Shown here: one piece after another, positions 33,141 to 42,095 of the stretch
How the letters are laid out: every line of letters begins with the position of its first letter
Numbering within the stretch: position 1 is the stretch's first letter
NCBI RefSeq assembly: GCF_017814915.1
Contig: NZ_JAGIPZ010000003.1
Span: 124,001 to 188,000 of the forward strand
Source: Herbaspirillum sp. LeCh32-8
GTDB taxonomy: Bacteria; Pseudomonadota; Gammaproteobacteria; Burkholderiales; Burkholderiaceae_D
DNA length: 64,000 nucleotides
Reading direction: 5' to 3'
The notes under the pieces: model-generated
What the model saw: only the letters and a program-made list of their open reading frames with translations
Told to the model about the DNA's origin: nothing
The model's database searches: none
Position numbers and translations under genes: made by a program

Positions 33141-34079
33141 TTAGTGAGGGCCATGTTCGGATTTGAGGTAATTCCAGATGCGGTCGATCTCGGGGCTGGC
33201 GCCGTCGAGCCGGCGGTAGGCGCGGATATCCATCTCGTCGCACCACAGTCCCTGCTCCAGCGCCTCGCGGTCGTTGGGCGCGATGGCCAGCGTGAGCTTG
33301 CCCTCGGCGATCTCGCGCGCCACCGCGCTGGCCGGCAGCCAGGCGATGCCGTGGCCTTCCACCGCCATGCACTTGAGGCCCTCGGCGAGGTCGGTCTCGA
33401 AGCGGCGGAACAGGTGCACCCGACGCGCGCTGGTGTGCAGCGCCTTCTCGACGATGCGCGACAGCGAAGAGTAAGGCGAGTAGCTGAGGAAAGGCTGGGG
33501 ATCGTTGGGCGTCCCCGGCAGCACGTATTTGGGCGCGCCGCCCGGCAGCGTCTTCACGTACGGCCGCAGCGGCTCCTTGCCCAGCGACAGCACGTCGTAG
33601 CGCTCGGTGTCGAGCGCGATGCCTTGCTGGCGATGGTCGTAGCAGATCAGCAGGTCGCAGTTGCGCTCCACCAGCGCCATCACCGCGTCATGCACGTTGC
33701 CGGCCATGACGGTGGTGGCGATGGCGCCGACCTTTTTCTCGATCTCGCACAGCAGTTTCGGAAACAGCGTCAGCAGCAGCGTGTGCGGCATGGCGAAGCG
33801 CACCGCCGACTGCGCGCCGGCCAACTGGCCGCGCAGCACCAGACGCGCCTGCATGGACTGGTTGAGCATCTCGCGCGCGATCGGCACGAAGGATTCGCCG
33901 GCCGGAGTCAGCGTACAGGGATAAGAAGAACGATCAAACAGCTCGGCGCCCAGCCAGGTCTCGAGTGACTTGATGCGGCGCCCGAAAGCCGGCTGCGTCA
34001 CGTTGCGCAGCTTGGCCGACTTGCTGAAGTTGAGCGTCTCCACCACCGAGAGAAAGTCCTCGACCCACTTGATTTCCAT
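33141..34079 (-). CDS. LysR-family transcriptional regulator
   Basis: A 312-residue regulator. The N-terminal helix-turn-helix reads MEIKWVEDFLSVVETLNFSK, then NVTQPAFGRRIKSLETWLGA, resembling the HypT/QseD-like LysR branch. The effector-binding domain follows from about residue 90 (VRFAMPHTLLLTLFPKLL). The start is the ATG at 34079, where the HTH begins. It is transcribed toward the ornithine-cyclodeaminase-like gene and probably controls it. A perfect inverted repeat CATTGC-AGGC-GCAATG about 220 bp upstream is the best LysR-site candidate. Confidence 0.88.
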   Translation of the reverse strand: MEIKWVEDFLSVVETLNFSKSAKLRNVTQPAFGRRIKSLETWLGAELFDRSSYPCTLTPAGESFVPIAREMLNQSMQARLVLRGQLAGAQSAVRFAMPHTLLLTLFPKLLCEIEKKVGAIATTVMAGNVHDAVMALVERNCDLLICYDHRQQGIALDTERYDVLSLGKEPLRPYVKTLPGGAPKYVLPGTPNDPQPFLSYSPYSSLSRIVEKALHTSARRVHLFRRFETDLAEGLKCMAVEGHGIAWLPASAVAREIAEGKLTLAIAPNDREALEQGLWCDEMDIRAYRRLDGASPEIDRIWNYLKSEHGPH

Positions 34080-34455
34080 TGTTGCCTGCCCCTTCCCGGC
34101 GTCGCCCGTCGACACTGATGCGCGAATATTGTGGAGTTGTGGAGTTGCGGCACGTCGCCGCTGTGCCGGCGCGCTGCGGATAAATCAGCCGACGCCGCGC
34201 AGCCGGCCCCAAGCGTGCTGTAACCGGCTGCAACTATACCGAAACGGCACTGCCGCCGTCCCATGCCGTTTTGGCATGAGGCGCGCCGGGCTTGGCATTG
34301 CAGGCGCAATGCAAGGCGAGCCGCGCTGATGGCACAGCTTTTCCGGCAATGCCGCGACACCCGTCGCAAGCGCCTGTCGCCACGGTAGCGCCGTCAGCGC
34401 GGCGTACGCTGCCGCGTTGCGGGCCGGGCGATACGCGAGCCGGGCCCAATCGGGC
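34080..34455. other. Upstream region of the LysR gene with two inverted repeats
   Basis: No gene. It holds CATGCC-GTTTT-GGCATG at 34262-34278 and CATTGC-AGGC-GCAATG at 34296-34311, 17 bp apart. The second has the ATTGC-N4-GCAAT form common for LysR-type operators. The rest is GC-rich with no visible function. Confidence 0.5.
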
Positions 34456-35319
34456 TCAATCGGCCGCCAGCAACTCCTGCAGCACCTGCTGCGCGCTCGC
34501 CAGCCGCAGGCCCTGCGTCTGCATGGCGGTGAGAAAATCGCGATGCTGCTGCTCGAAGCCGGCCACCGGGCTCATGCAGTCGGTCACCAGCACCAGACGC
34601 GCGCGGCCGGCGGCGTCGAGGTTCTGGGCGATGTGTTCGGTGGTGGCGCGTACGCAGTGGCTGCCGGCCTCGCCGGTGATATAGACCGCGTCGGCCTGCG
34701 CCAGCGTGTGGATGAAGGGCAGGTTCAGCTGGGTGTCGGGATCGGCGGCGTCGGGCACCTCGGCCTGCACCGCCGAGTAATGTTCGGTCCACGGGTTGCT
34801 GCCCTTGCGCAGCTTGGCCACCACGCCCAGCGTCGCGTCTTCCCAGCGGTTGTAGGCAGCGCGCACATCGGCGTGCACGTCGCCGCCCCAGCTGCCGATC
34901 TCGCAATGCACCGGCCACACCATGAGGCGATAGCGGTCGCTGGTCTCCAGCGCGTCGAGATAATTCAGCGTGCGCGCCAGCGCCTGCGGATCACGCGGCA
35001 GGAATTGGCCGGCGCGCACCTGCGCAGCCTCGATCTGCGTGAACGGCGCCACCGCAGCGCCGTCGCCGCGGCGCCAGAACGTGGGGTGGGCGATATCCAG
35101 TCGATGGTGCGAATCCAGCGTCACGCTGATGGCCGACCAGGCCGCGCCGCCGGCGTCGATCAGTTGCGCCACGCGCCGCATGTCGGCGTGCGCGCCGGCC
35201 ACCGGCAGCGCCGGCGCGTGCGGCTGACCGTGCGCGGGATCGATGGGCAGATAGGCGGGCGGCAGGTCGCAGAAATCGTTCTGCGGATCGATGACGAGCA
35301 GATGGCGCTTGCGTGGCAT
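34456..35319 (-). CDS. Cysteine hydrolase, nicotinamidase/isochorismatase superfamily
   Basis: A 287-residue hydrolase with the catalytic triad of nicotinamidases: Asp11 in LLVIDPQNDFC, Lys172 in LRKGSNPW, Cys222 in TGEAGSHCVRATTEHI. Metal ligands of the Asp-x-His type appear in TLDSHHRLDIAHPTFW. The protein is longer than PncA (about 215 residues) because of inserts between 30-50 and 100-160. It resembles nicotinamidase-like hydrolases but the amide substrate is uncertain. The ATG at 35319 starts the domain; the frame extends 14 codons upstream. Confidence 0.85.
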   Translation of the reverse strand: MPRKRHLLVIDPQNDFCDLPPAYLPIDPAHGQPHAPALPVAGAHADMRRVAQLIDAGGAAWSAISVTLDSHHRLDIAHPTFWRRGDGAAVAPFTQIEAAQVRAGQFLPRDPQALARTLNYLDALETSDRYRLMVWPVHCEIGSWGGDVHADVRAAYNRWEDATLGVVAKLRKGSNPWTEHYSAVQAEVPDAADPDTQLNLPFIHTLAQADAVYITGEAGSHCVRATTEHIAQNLDAAGRARLVLVTDCMSPVAGFEQQHRDFLTAMQTQGLRLASAQQVLQELLAAD

Positions 35320-35410
35320 GGTCGGATTTTCCGTGAGGGGGGGATGAACAAGGAGGCGCAAAGCTGCGCCCCCGCCAGTCTAGAACAATTCTCCCGGCCA
35401 TCAAAAGCCG

Positions 35411-35442
35411 CGGCCCGATGCAGACATTTCCGCATCGGGCCG
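35411..35442 (-). terminator. Hairpin terminator after the 80-residue protein gene
   Basis: Perfect 11-bp stem CGGCCCGATGC / GCATCGGGCCG with a 10-base loop, 28 bp beyond the leftward gene's stop. On the reverse strand it is followed by CGGCTTTTG, a modest T tract. Confidence 0.6.
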
Positions 35443-35470
35443 TGCTTGCAACAGATCAGGGGGAACGGAC

Positions 35471-35713
35471 TCAGGCGCAGCAATTGCCGCCGATGTGTTC
35501 ATCGCGCTGCGGGTGCGAAGCGTCACGACGATGGCGTGCATGCCGTACGTGCCGCACGCGTTGCGACACGCGGTAGACGGCGCGCTGCGTGAGCATCATG
35601 CTCAGGGTGCCCATGCTGAACTCGGCCGCGATCAACAGGCCGACCAGAGCGGCGAATTGCATATAGATCCGCGGGTACACGGACAGGCTGCGCGAGAACA
35701 GTTGGTGCAACAT
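35471..35713 (-). CDS. Small membrane protein with basic, His/Arg-rich tail, 80 residues
   Basis: Not a family I recognise. One membrane helix at about 18-41 (MQFAALVGLLIAAEFSMGTL) is followed by a strongly basic tail (RVRHVRHARHRRD) and a terminal GGNCCA. The ATG at 35713 is preceded by AGAGGAACC, a good ribosome binding site. It lies 95 bp downstream of the DUF4148 gene on the same strand. The His and Cys residues might bind metal; this is speculative. Confidence 0.6.
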   Translation of the reverse strand: MLHQLFSRSLSVYPRIYMQFAALVGLLIAAEFSMGTLSMMLTQRAVYRVSQRVRHVRHARHRRDASHPQRDEHIGGNCCA

Positions 35714-35808
35714 GATGGTTCCTCTTTTCTTGTTTTACCTGCTTCAATGAAAACGATGGGCGGATACGCCGGCAGGACTCAACCGCCCGTATCCGCCCCA
35801 CCAGCCGA

Positions 35809-36066
35809 TCAAGCGCCGGTGTAAAGGGATGTTTGCGCACCCGCGGTTTGCAGGCCGCGGTTGGCCGGAATCGCATTGACGATCGGGTAGACCGCATCAC
35901 CCTGGTTGACCAGGCCTTGTTCCTGGGCCTTGGCCAGTTCAGCCTTCACGGCGGCGCGGGTTGTGTGCGAAACGAAAGGCTTCTCGACCGGATACGGTGC
36001 CTCGGCAAATGCCAGGGAAGAAGCGGACAGGGCCAGGGCGGCAGCGACGATATATTTTGCGGACAT
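35809..36066 (-). CDS. DUF4148 family small secreted protein (second copy)
   Basis: An 85-residue protein: signal peptide MSAKYIVAAALALSASSLAFA, then EAPYPVEKPFVSHTTRAAVKAELAKAQ and the terminal SLYTGA shared with the copy at 1737-2027. The helix TRAAVKAELAKA corresponds to TRADVVAELEAA in that copy. The ATG at 36066 has AAAGGAG seven bases upstream. Periplasmic, function unknown. Not near metal genes, so a general envelope role for the family is as likely as a metal role. Confidence 0.85.
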   Translation of the reverse strand: MSAKYIVAAALALSASSLAFAEAPYPVEKPFVSHTTRAAVKAELAKAQEQGLVNQGDAVYPIVNAIPANRGLQTAGAQTSLYTGA

Positions 36067-36517
36067 GATGTTCTCCTTTGGGTGTTCAGTCATTCGGATG
36101 TCGGTACATGTGTCGGTTGTGTGAGATGACATGTGCCTCTCGGAACCGCATCGTTTCTTGCGTTGCGATGTCGTTCATCGATGACTGCAGTGTAGGGAGA
36201 TGCCTGCCGGAGAAAAATGCGTCAAACAAGAATTGAGTGTTCTGCAAAGTGGAACAATCGCCTGGCGCTATCGCGGCGATAGCAACAGACTTGCCGCGAA
36301 ATTGTTTAGAAAATTACCGCAAACCCGCGCCGGCAAAGCGCTTTGACGCATGCCGCCGGTTGTCCAAGCAGGTGGATACCGCAACGTGATCATCGTTGCG
36401 TTTATTTCTAGTTATCAGAAATGGAAATACCGGCCGGTTATCTTCATATCGCCACTGTGCAGTGACATCGAGAGAACCGGCGGCAGTGCGCCGCGCGGGC
36501 GTCAAGGTGAAAGCAGA
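36067..36517. other. 451-bp upstream region of the second DUF4148 gene
   Basis: No gene supported. It is less GC-rich than its surroundings. It contains a perfect inverted repeat GCTATCG-CGG-CGATAGC at 36267-36283, about 200 bp upstream of the DUF4148 start, which may be an operator. The part near 36400-36470 shows nothing recognisable. Confidence 0.5.
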
Positions 36518-36721
36518 TTACGCCCCGTCACGCGGGCGCTTGAGCAGCTCCTGGTCCAGCATCTGCTCGGCGTCGCTGGCGCCGCCCGGTTCCAGGCCTG
36601 TGCGCCCCTTACCGCGGGCATCGCCCAGTTTGTCTTCTTTCACTCCCGGCTCAGGCGCATGTTCTGAGTCGGGTCTGTCATCCAATGCACGATCCGAATT
36701 CGCCCGGGTCTGCTGGTTCAT
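36518..36721 (-). CDS. Small hydrophilic, probably disordered protein, 67 residues
   Basis: ATG at 36721 follows GAAGGAGGCCATC, a strong ribosome binding site. The translation is almost entirely charged and polar (RALDDRPDSEHAPEPGVKED, KLGDARGKGRTGLEPGG) with no hydrophobic core, ending AEQMLDQELLKRPRDGA. It resembles small stress-associated disordered proteins in style only. It sits 22 bp downstream of the iron-permease-like gene and is likely co-transcribed. Function unknown. Confidence 0.6.
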   Translation of the reverse strand: MNQQTRANSDRALDDRPDSEHAPEPGVKEDKLGDARGKGRTGLEPGGASDAEQMLDQELLKRPRDGA

Positions 36722-36743
36722 GATGGCCTCCTTCTTCCTTGTG

Positions 36744-37337
36744 TCAGCTCCATTGCCGCTGGCTGACCCGCAGCGGTTGGGTGTACTCCTCGAATTGACG
36801 TTGCCTGGGGCGCGGCGGCGTTGTCGAGGATGACGGCTGCGTCCCCGCCTGAATGGGCTTGTCCTGCGTGCCTTGCCGACTCTGCTCACCACCGGCATCC
36901 TCAGGGACGCGCTCGTGCCTGCGGCCGCTCCCCAGCGATTTCTTCAGGTGGCGGCGCACCGGGTCGTCCGGATGGTCGCCCATGCGCGCGAATTGCTCCT
37001 TCAGGCGCGTGAGCTCGTCATCGGACAGGTCTTCCACATCGAGCATGCTCTTGCGGGCGCCCTTGACGGCACGGATGAGCTCATCGAGCTTCAGTTGCGT
37101 GGCCTCGGCGTCGCGGTTCTGGGCGTTCTGGATCAGGAACACCATCAGGAAGGTGACGATGGTAGTGCCCGTATTGATGAGCAGTTGCCACGTGTCTGAG
37201 TAATCGAACAGAGGCCCCGTCACAGCCCACAGCACGATCACTGCGAGCGCGAGGACGAAGGTCCAGGACGTGCCGACGACATGCGCGCAGGCGGTGCAAA
37301 ATTGGTGGAAAAAATCAGCAGGATCCGAAGTCTTCAT
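36744..37337 (-). CDS. Low-affinity iron permease family (PF04120-like) membrane protein
   Basis: A 197-residue protein. Two membrane helices, TSWTFVLALAVIVLWAVTG and WQLLINTGTTIVTFLMVFLI, are followed by the family-typical QNAQNRDAEATQLKLDELIRAVKGARKSML and LSDDELTRLKEQF. The last 60 residues are disordered and rich in Pro, Gln and Arg. Despite the family name, iron transport by bacterial members is not established. The start is uncertain: ATG at 37337 begins the family-like part, and an ATG eight codons earlier has AAGGA directly against it. Confidence 0.75.
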   Translation of the reverse strand: MKTSDPADFFHQFCTACAHVVGTSWTFVLALAVIVLWAVTGPLFDYSDTWQLLINTGTTIVTFLMVFLIQNAQNRDAEATQLKLDELIRAVKGARKSMLDVEDLSDDELTRLKEQFARMGDHPDDPVRRHLKKSLGSGRRHERVPEDAGGEQSRQGTQDKPIQAGTQPSSSTTPPRPRQRQFEEYTQPLRVSQRQWS

Positions 37338-37505
37338 GGCCGTGCATGTCCCGAGAGGCATTCCTTGAAAAGCGGTGCGCGTACGGCACCCGGCATGTTC
37401 TCAGTATCGGATCGGACAGACACTGCGCCAAGCGGACAACACCTCGGCCGTGTGTAGGAATTTCAGCCTCGACGGCTTTGCCGCAGGCGGCGGAGCCGTC
37501 CAGAC

Positions 37506-37793
37506 TCAGGCGACGTTCTTGTACGGCCCGGGACGGCCGCTCTCGTCAGCCATGATCTGCATCTCTTCGAAGCGGTGGCGCAACTCCTGCCATTGCTGCG
37601 CGGACACCGAATCCTCGCGCACCGTTTCCCGGTAACGTGCCCGTGCCAGCACTGCGGCGGCGTCGCGTTCGACCTTGCGCTGCCAGCGGCGCTCCATCAC
37701 GATGAAGACCGTCACCGATGTCAGCAGGCACACCACGCATACCCCGAGCACGAGGTAAATCGCGTACTGCATCAATGTGCTCATCCACTCCAT
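37506..37793 (-). CDS. Hypothetical single-pass membrane protein, 95 residues
   Basis: One membrane helix at about 8-32 (QYAIYLVLGVCVVCLLTSVT, then VFIVM), then a basic stretch ERRWQRKVERD and a helical soluble tail (SAQQWQELRHRFEEMQIMAD). Not recognised as a family. The ATG at 37793 has GGGAG eleven bases upstream; a second ATG three codons in is possible. Same strand as the iron-permease-like gene but separated from it by 168 bp. Confidence 0.6.
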   Translation of the reverse strand: MEWMSTLMQYAIYLVLGVCVVCLLTSVTVFIVMERRWQRKVERDAAAVLARARYRETVREDSVSAQQWQELRHRFEEMQIMADESGRPGPYKNVA

Positions 37794-37973
37794 CTCGCTG
37801 CCGCTCCCGTGCCGGAAAATTCAATGCACGCATGGTAGCGTCGACGGCAAAAGGATGACATCAGGAAATGTCTGAGTAGACAACGCCCCAACATTGCCAG
37901 AACAGCAACGCCGGGGGAACCGGCTGCCTTGCACGTGTGTCTGGTTCTGGAAGCTCGACACCGGAGACCTCCA

Positions 37974-39389
37974 ATGAACGTTGCCCCCGCCAGCGATATC
38001 CCCTCACGCCTCGACCGGCTGCCATGGTCGCGCTGGCACTGGCGCGTGGTCATCGCCTTGGGCGTGGCGTGGGTGCTGGACGGGCTGGAGGTGACGCTGG
38101 TGGGCTCCATCGGCGGCGTGCTGGAGCGGCCCGACACGCTGGGCCTGGACGCCTCCCAGGTCGGCTGGACCGGCTCGCTCTACATTGCCGGCGCGGTGTT
38201 GGGCGCGCTGCTGTTCGGCCGCCTCACCGACCGGCTCGGCCGCAAGAAACTCTTTATGGTGACGCTCGCGGTCTACATGGCCGCCACGCTGGCCACGGCC
38301 TTCGCCACCGACTTCCTGTTCCTGGCGCTCTGCCGCTTCGTCACCGGCCTGGGCATCGGCGGCGAGTACGCGGCCATCAACTCGGCCATTGATGAGCTGA
38401 TCCCGGCGCGCGTGCGCGGACGCGTGAACCTCATCATCAACGCCAGCTTCTGGATTGGCGCAGCATTGGGCGCAGGCCTGTCGCTGGTGATCCTGGACGA
38501 ACACGTGCTGGGCCCGGCCATGGGCTGGCGCGTGTGCTTCCTGCTGGGCGCGGTGCTGGCGGTAGCCATCATCCTGGTGCGCCGCCACGTCCCCGAGAGC
38601 CCGCGCTGGCTGATGATGCACGGCCACCACGCACGCGCCGAGCAGGTAGTCGCCGACATCGAGGCCCAGGTCGCCGCCGAACACGGCGCGCTGCCGCCGC
38701 CCGAGCCCGCCCATGCGCGTCGCGCCGGCAGCGGCATGATGGGCCTGCGCGAGATCGGCATCGTGCTGCTGCATCGCTACCGCGCGCGCAGCCTGATGGT
38801 GTCGCTGATGATGGTGGCGCAAGCCTTCGTCTACAACGCCATCTTCTTCACCTACTCGCTGGTGCTCACACGCTTCTACCAGGTCCCCGACAACCGCGTG
38901 GCGCTCTACATCTTCCCATTCGCGCTGGGCAACGTGCTGGGCCCGGTCCTGCTTGGCCACCTCTTCGACAGCATCGGCCGGCGTCGCATGATTGGCGCCA
39001 CCTACCTGCTGGCCGGCATCGGCCTGGCCGCCACCGCCTGGGCCTTCAACGCCGGGCTGCTTACCGCGCTGACGCTGGCGCTGTGCTGGAGCGCGGTGTT
39101 CTTCGTGGCCTCGGCCGCCGCCAGCTCGGCCTACCTTACCGCCAGCGAGGTGTTTCCGCTGCAGATGCGGGCCATGGCCATTTCCGTCTTCTACGCGGTC
39201 GGCACCGGCGTGGGCGGCTTCATCGCCCCGGTCTTGCTGGGATGGCTGATCGCCAGCGGCGACCGCCACGCAGTGGCCGCCGGCTACGCGCTGGGCGCGG
39301 TGCTGGCGATACTGGCCGGCCTGTGCGCACTGCGCTTTGCGGTGGATGCGGAACGTCGCGGGCTGGAAGAAGTGGCGGAACTGGAATAA
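37974..39389 (+). CDS. MFS transporter, sugar/aromatic-acid porter type
   Basis: A 471-residue permease with twelve predicted helices and a large central loop near residues 220-255. The motif between helices 2 and 3 is GRLTDRLGRKKLF, and VPESPRWLMMHGH follows helix 6, a sugar-porter-like signature. The second-half counterpart is LFDSIGRRRMIG. Proton-coupled uptake of a sugar, organic or aromatic acid is likely; substrate unknown. ATG at 37974 has GGAG seven bases upstream. Monocistronic, followed by a two-component pair. Confidence 0.88.
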   Translation: MNVAPASDIPSRLDRLPWSRWHWRVVIALGVAWVLDGLEVTLVGSIGGVLERPDTLGLDASQVGWTGSLYIAGAVLGALLFGRLTDRLGRKKLFMVTLAVYMAATLATAFATDFLFLALCRFVTGLGIGGEYAAINSAIDELIPARVRGRVNLIINASFWIGAALGAGLSLVILDEHVLGPAMGWRVCFLLGAVLAVAIILVRRHVPESPRWLMMHGHHARAEQVVADIEAQVAAEHGALPPPEPAHARRAGSGMMGLREIGIVLLHRYRARSLMVSLMMVAQAFVYNAIFFTYSLVLTRFYQVPDNRVALYIFPFALGNVLGPVLLGHLFDSIGRRRMIGATYLLAGIGLAATAWAFNAGLLTALTLALCWSAVFFVASAAASSAYLTASEVFPLQMRAMAISVFYAVGTGVGGFIAPVLLGWLIASGDRHAVAAGYALGAVLAILAGLCALRFAVDAERRGLEEVAELE

Positions 39390-39496
39390 AAGCAGGCCCG
39401 GCAACCGCGGCCGATCCAGCCCCCCTTCCCCGTGCTCTGTTCCCAGTTCCCCCTGTACTTTGGGACGATGGCGAGCACGGACCGTGACGGTACAAT

Positions 39497-39521
39497 CGCG
39501 GTCGGCAACGGGCCGACCGCG
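39497..39521 (+). promoter_or_regulatory. Leader hairpin upstream of the NarL-type kinase gene
   Basis: Perfect 9-bp arms CGCGGTCGG / CCGACCGCG with spacer CAACGGG, 45 bp before the kinase start and just after a TACAAT that could be a -10 element. It could equally terminate transcription from the MFS gene, but no T run follows. Confidence 0.4.
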
Positions 39522-39566
39522 CCCGCCCTTTCCAATCCATCAACATGAATCGCGGAGCGAATCGAC

Positions 39567-40973
39567 GTGGCATTGAAGCAATCGCTGCGCTGGTGGGCCA
39601 GGCGCAAGCAACTGGGCATGTTCTGGCGCTTTCTGGTGGCGATGTTCCTGGCCTCGTTCATCGGCCTGGAGATTTTCGTCATCCTGGGCTCGGCCTATGA
39701 CGAACACAAACTGATCCGCAAGCTCGACGCACCGGAGTTCGAAGCGGCGCTGAACGCGGAGCTGGCCAAGGGCGCGGCGATCGCGCACCAGACCGCAGGC
39801 CGCGATCCTTCCTGCGCGCTGGTGCTGCAAACTCTGGTCTTCAACAGCAACGCGCTGAAGGTGCTGGACAACCTCGGCGCCAACTCGCGCGAGCGCATGG
39901 CGCCGGCCGGGCGCATCAGCCTCGCCTATCTGCAGGACGGCCAGACCCTGTGCCGCTATGCGCCCAACGCCGCGCGACGTGACGCCGCCCTTGACGGGGC
40001 CAGCGTGAGCACCTATCGCTATCAGGTCGCCAATCCCGCGCAGCCCGGCGAGCAGCTGCAGCTCCACGTCGACGTGCTGCGTACGCCGACGCTGCAATGG
40101 GTGGCCACCAAGGACATGCCGTGGAACGCGCTGGTGCTGTTCGTGGCGGTGCTGAACCTGTGCTGCGCCATCACGCTGGCGCCCATCCTGGTGCGACGCA
40201 TCAAGCGCGCGGAGAAGGTCGCGCGCGGCTGGACCGAAGGCGACATGCATGCGCGCATCGACGACTCCCGCAATGACGAATTCGGCAGCCTGGTGCGCTC
40301 GTTCAACACCCTGGCCGACTCCTTCGTCGACGTCATCAAGGTCAAGCAGGAACTGGCGGCGGTGGAAGAACGCAATCGCCTGGCCCGCGACCTGCACGAC
40401 ACCGCCAAGCAACGCGCCTTCGCCCTTAACCTGCAGCTCACCGCGCTGCGCACGCTGGCCGACAGCGATCCGGCAGAGGCGTCACGCCTGACGCGCAGCG
40501 CATCGTCGCTGGTGCATCACCTGCAAAACGACCTATCCAACGTGATCCGGCGTCTGTCGGCCTCGACGGTGGCGGAGCTGGGCATGCGCGAAGTGCTGCG
40601 CCAGGAAGTGGCGAGCCTGTTCGAGGGTTCAGCCATCGACTGGCAGATCCACATTTCGGACGACATCGACGACCTGCTGCGTGAGGCGCCGCACCTGGCC
40701 CAGCAGATCCTGCTGATCGCCATCGAGGCCTCGGCCAACGTGCTCAGGCATGCGCAGGCAAGCCGCATCGTGATCGCCTTCCAGGAATCCGAGGACCGCT
40801 ACACGCTGTGCATCGAAGATGACGGGCGCGGCTTCGACGACCAGAACAGCGACGCCATGGGCATGGGGCTGTCCAACATGCGCCTGCGGGCGCGCAGCCT
40901 GCCCCACGGCGAGCTCTCGGTCACCGGCGGCAGCGCCGGCGGCGCGGCGGTGTGGGTGCGCTTTCGCTTGTGA
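39567..40973 (+). CDS. Sensor histidine kinase, NarL/LiaS-type (HisKA_3)
   Basis: A 468-residue kinase. TM1 is at about 20-41, the extracytoplasmic sensor region at about 42-185, TM2 at about 186-209, then HAMP to about 265. The phospho-acceptor is His277 in VEERNRLARDLHDTAKQRAFALN, the HisKA_3 motif with an unusual AKQ in place of the common VxQ. The HATPase domain has N box IAIEASANVLRHAQ and G boxes CIEDDGRGFD and GMGLSNMRLRA. It pairs with the LuxR-type regulator 20 bp downstream. Signal unknown. Confidence 0.88.
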   Translation: MALKQSLRWWARRKQLGMFWRFLVAMFLASFIGLEIFVILGSAYDEHKLIRKLDAPEFEAALNAELAKGAAIAHQTAGRDPSCALVLQTLVFNSNALKVLDNLGANSRERMAPAGRISLAYLQDGQTLCRYAPNAARRDAALDGASVSTYRYQVANPAQPGEQLQLHVDVLRTPTLQWVATKDMPWNALVLFVAVLNLCCAITLAPILVRRIKRAEKVARGWTEGDMHARIDDSRNDEFGSLVRSFNTLADSFVDVIKVKQELAAVEERNRLARDLHDTAKQRAFALNLQLTALRTLADSDPAEASRLTRSASSLVHHLQNDLSNVIRRLSASTVAELGMREVLRQEVASLFEGSAIDWQIHISDDIDDLLREAPHLAQQILLIAIEASANVLRHAQASRIVIAFQESEDRYTLCIEDDGRGFDDQNSDAMGMGLSNMRLRARSLPHGELSVTGGSAGGAAVWVRFRL

Positions 40974-40993
40974 CGGGTTGTGAGGGAAGAACA

Positions 40994-41638
40994 ATGAATC
41001 CAACGATATTGCTGGTCGACGACCACGCCGTGGTCAGGGAGGGACTGGCCAGTCTGCTGTCCATCGGCCGCCGCTTCGAACGCATCGCGCAAGCCGCCGA
41101 CGGCGCGGCCGCCATCGCCGTGGCCGGCGAACTACAGCCGGACCTGATCGTGGTCGACCTGCTGATGCCCGGCATGACAGGGCCTGAGGCGATCAGGCTG
41201 CTCAAGCAAGCCAGCCCGCGCAGCAGGATCGCGGTGCTGACCTCGACCGAGGACGACCAGCTGGCGCTTGCGGCGCTGAAGGCCGGGGCCAGTTCCTATC
41301 TCATCAAGTCGATGTCGGGCGACGATATCCTGTCGGCGCTGTCGCGCATGGCGCTGGGCGAGGACATCATCCATCCCTCGGTCAGCAACGGCATCCTGAG
41401 GATGTCGCTGCGCCAGGGCGACCAGCCGCTCTCGCCGTTCGGCACGCTGACCCCACGAGAAGTGGATGTGCTGACCGAGCTGGCCAAGGGCGCCAGCAAT
41501 GCCCGCATCGCGCAGGCGCTCAACATCACCGAGCGCACCGTGAAATCGCATATCGGCAACGTGCTGTCCAAGCTCAATCTGTCCGACCGCACCGAGGCCG
41601 TGGCCTTCGCGTGGCGCAACGGGCTGATGCAACAATAG
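40994..41638 (+). CDS. Response regulator, NarL/FixJ (LuxR-HTH) family
   Basis: A 214-residue regulator: receiver domain with phospho-acceptor Asp55 in LIVVDLLMPGMTG, Thr/Ser and Lys switch residues in VLTSTEDDQLALAALKAGASSYLIKSM, and a LuxR-type helix-turn-helix LTPREVDVLTELAKGASNARIAQAL, followed by ITERTVKSHIGNVLSKL. ATG at 40994 has GAGGGAAG upstream. It is the cognate partner of the preceding kinase. Targets are unknown; the divergent or downstream envelope gene (MipA/OmpV) is a candidate by position. Confidence 0.9.
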   Translation: MNPTILLVDDHAVVREGLASLLSIGRRFERIAQAADGAAAIAVAGELQPDLIVVDLLMPGMTGPEAIRLLKQASPRSRIAVLTSTEDDQLALAALKAGASSYLIKSMSGDDILSALSRMALGEDIIHPSVSNGILRMSLRQGDQPLSPFGTLTPREVDVLTELAKGASNARIAQALNITERTVKSHIGNVLSKLNLSDRTEAVAFAWRNGLMQQ

Positions 41639-41645
41639 GCAGGCG

Positions 41646-41834
41646 CTAGGCGTCGTTCGCGGCGCAATGCGCCGGCTCGATGGCGTCGAGGAAGAAGGTG
41701 TCGCCGATTTCGCGCAGGATGGCTTCCATGCGGGCGGCAGTCTCCGGCGTCCTGGCCTTTTCCCACAGCAGGTCGAACTCGCGGAACGCGGCCGAGAGTG
41801 CGGTGCCGCCGGCGGGTTGATGCGCTTCTCTCAT
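41646..41834 (-). CDS. Hypothetical 62-residue helical protein
   Basis: ATG at 41834 begins MREAHQPAGGTALSAAFREF and continues DLLWEKARTPETAARMEAIL, then REIGDTFFLDAIEPAHC. Amphipathic helices, no membrane segment. The ribosome binding site is poor and the frame stays open upstream, so the start and even reality are uncertain. It converges on the response regulator with seven bases between stops. Confidence 0.45.
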   Translation of the reverse strand: MREAHQPAGGTALSAAFREFDLLWEKARTPETAARMEAILREIGDTFFLDAIEPAHCAANDA

Positions 41835-42095
41835 GGTCACAAGGTTCTCGGCCTGTATCGGATGGTCTGGATGGCGCACGTCCGGATCGCGATCAACAAT
41901 CGCCCGACACGCGGCGCGCCACGCCGATTCTAGCGTCCCGGCGCGCCGCGCACCTCGTCCAAAAGTACAGTAGCGTCCGGGCACTTGGTACGATTCGCGC
42001 ACCTTTCGCTTTCTTTACACTTCATCGGCGCCGGAGCCCTGCACAGCGGGCTCCTCCTCACTGCGCTCCGTCCTGTCGACGGCCCGCCGAAACCG

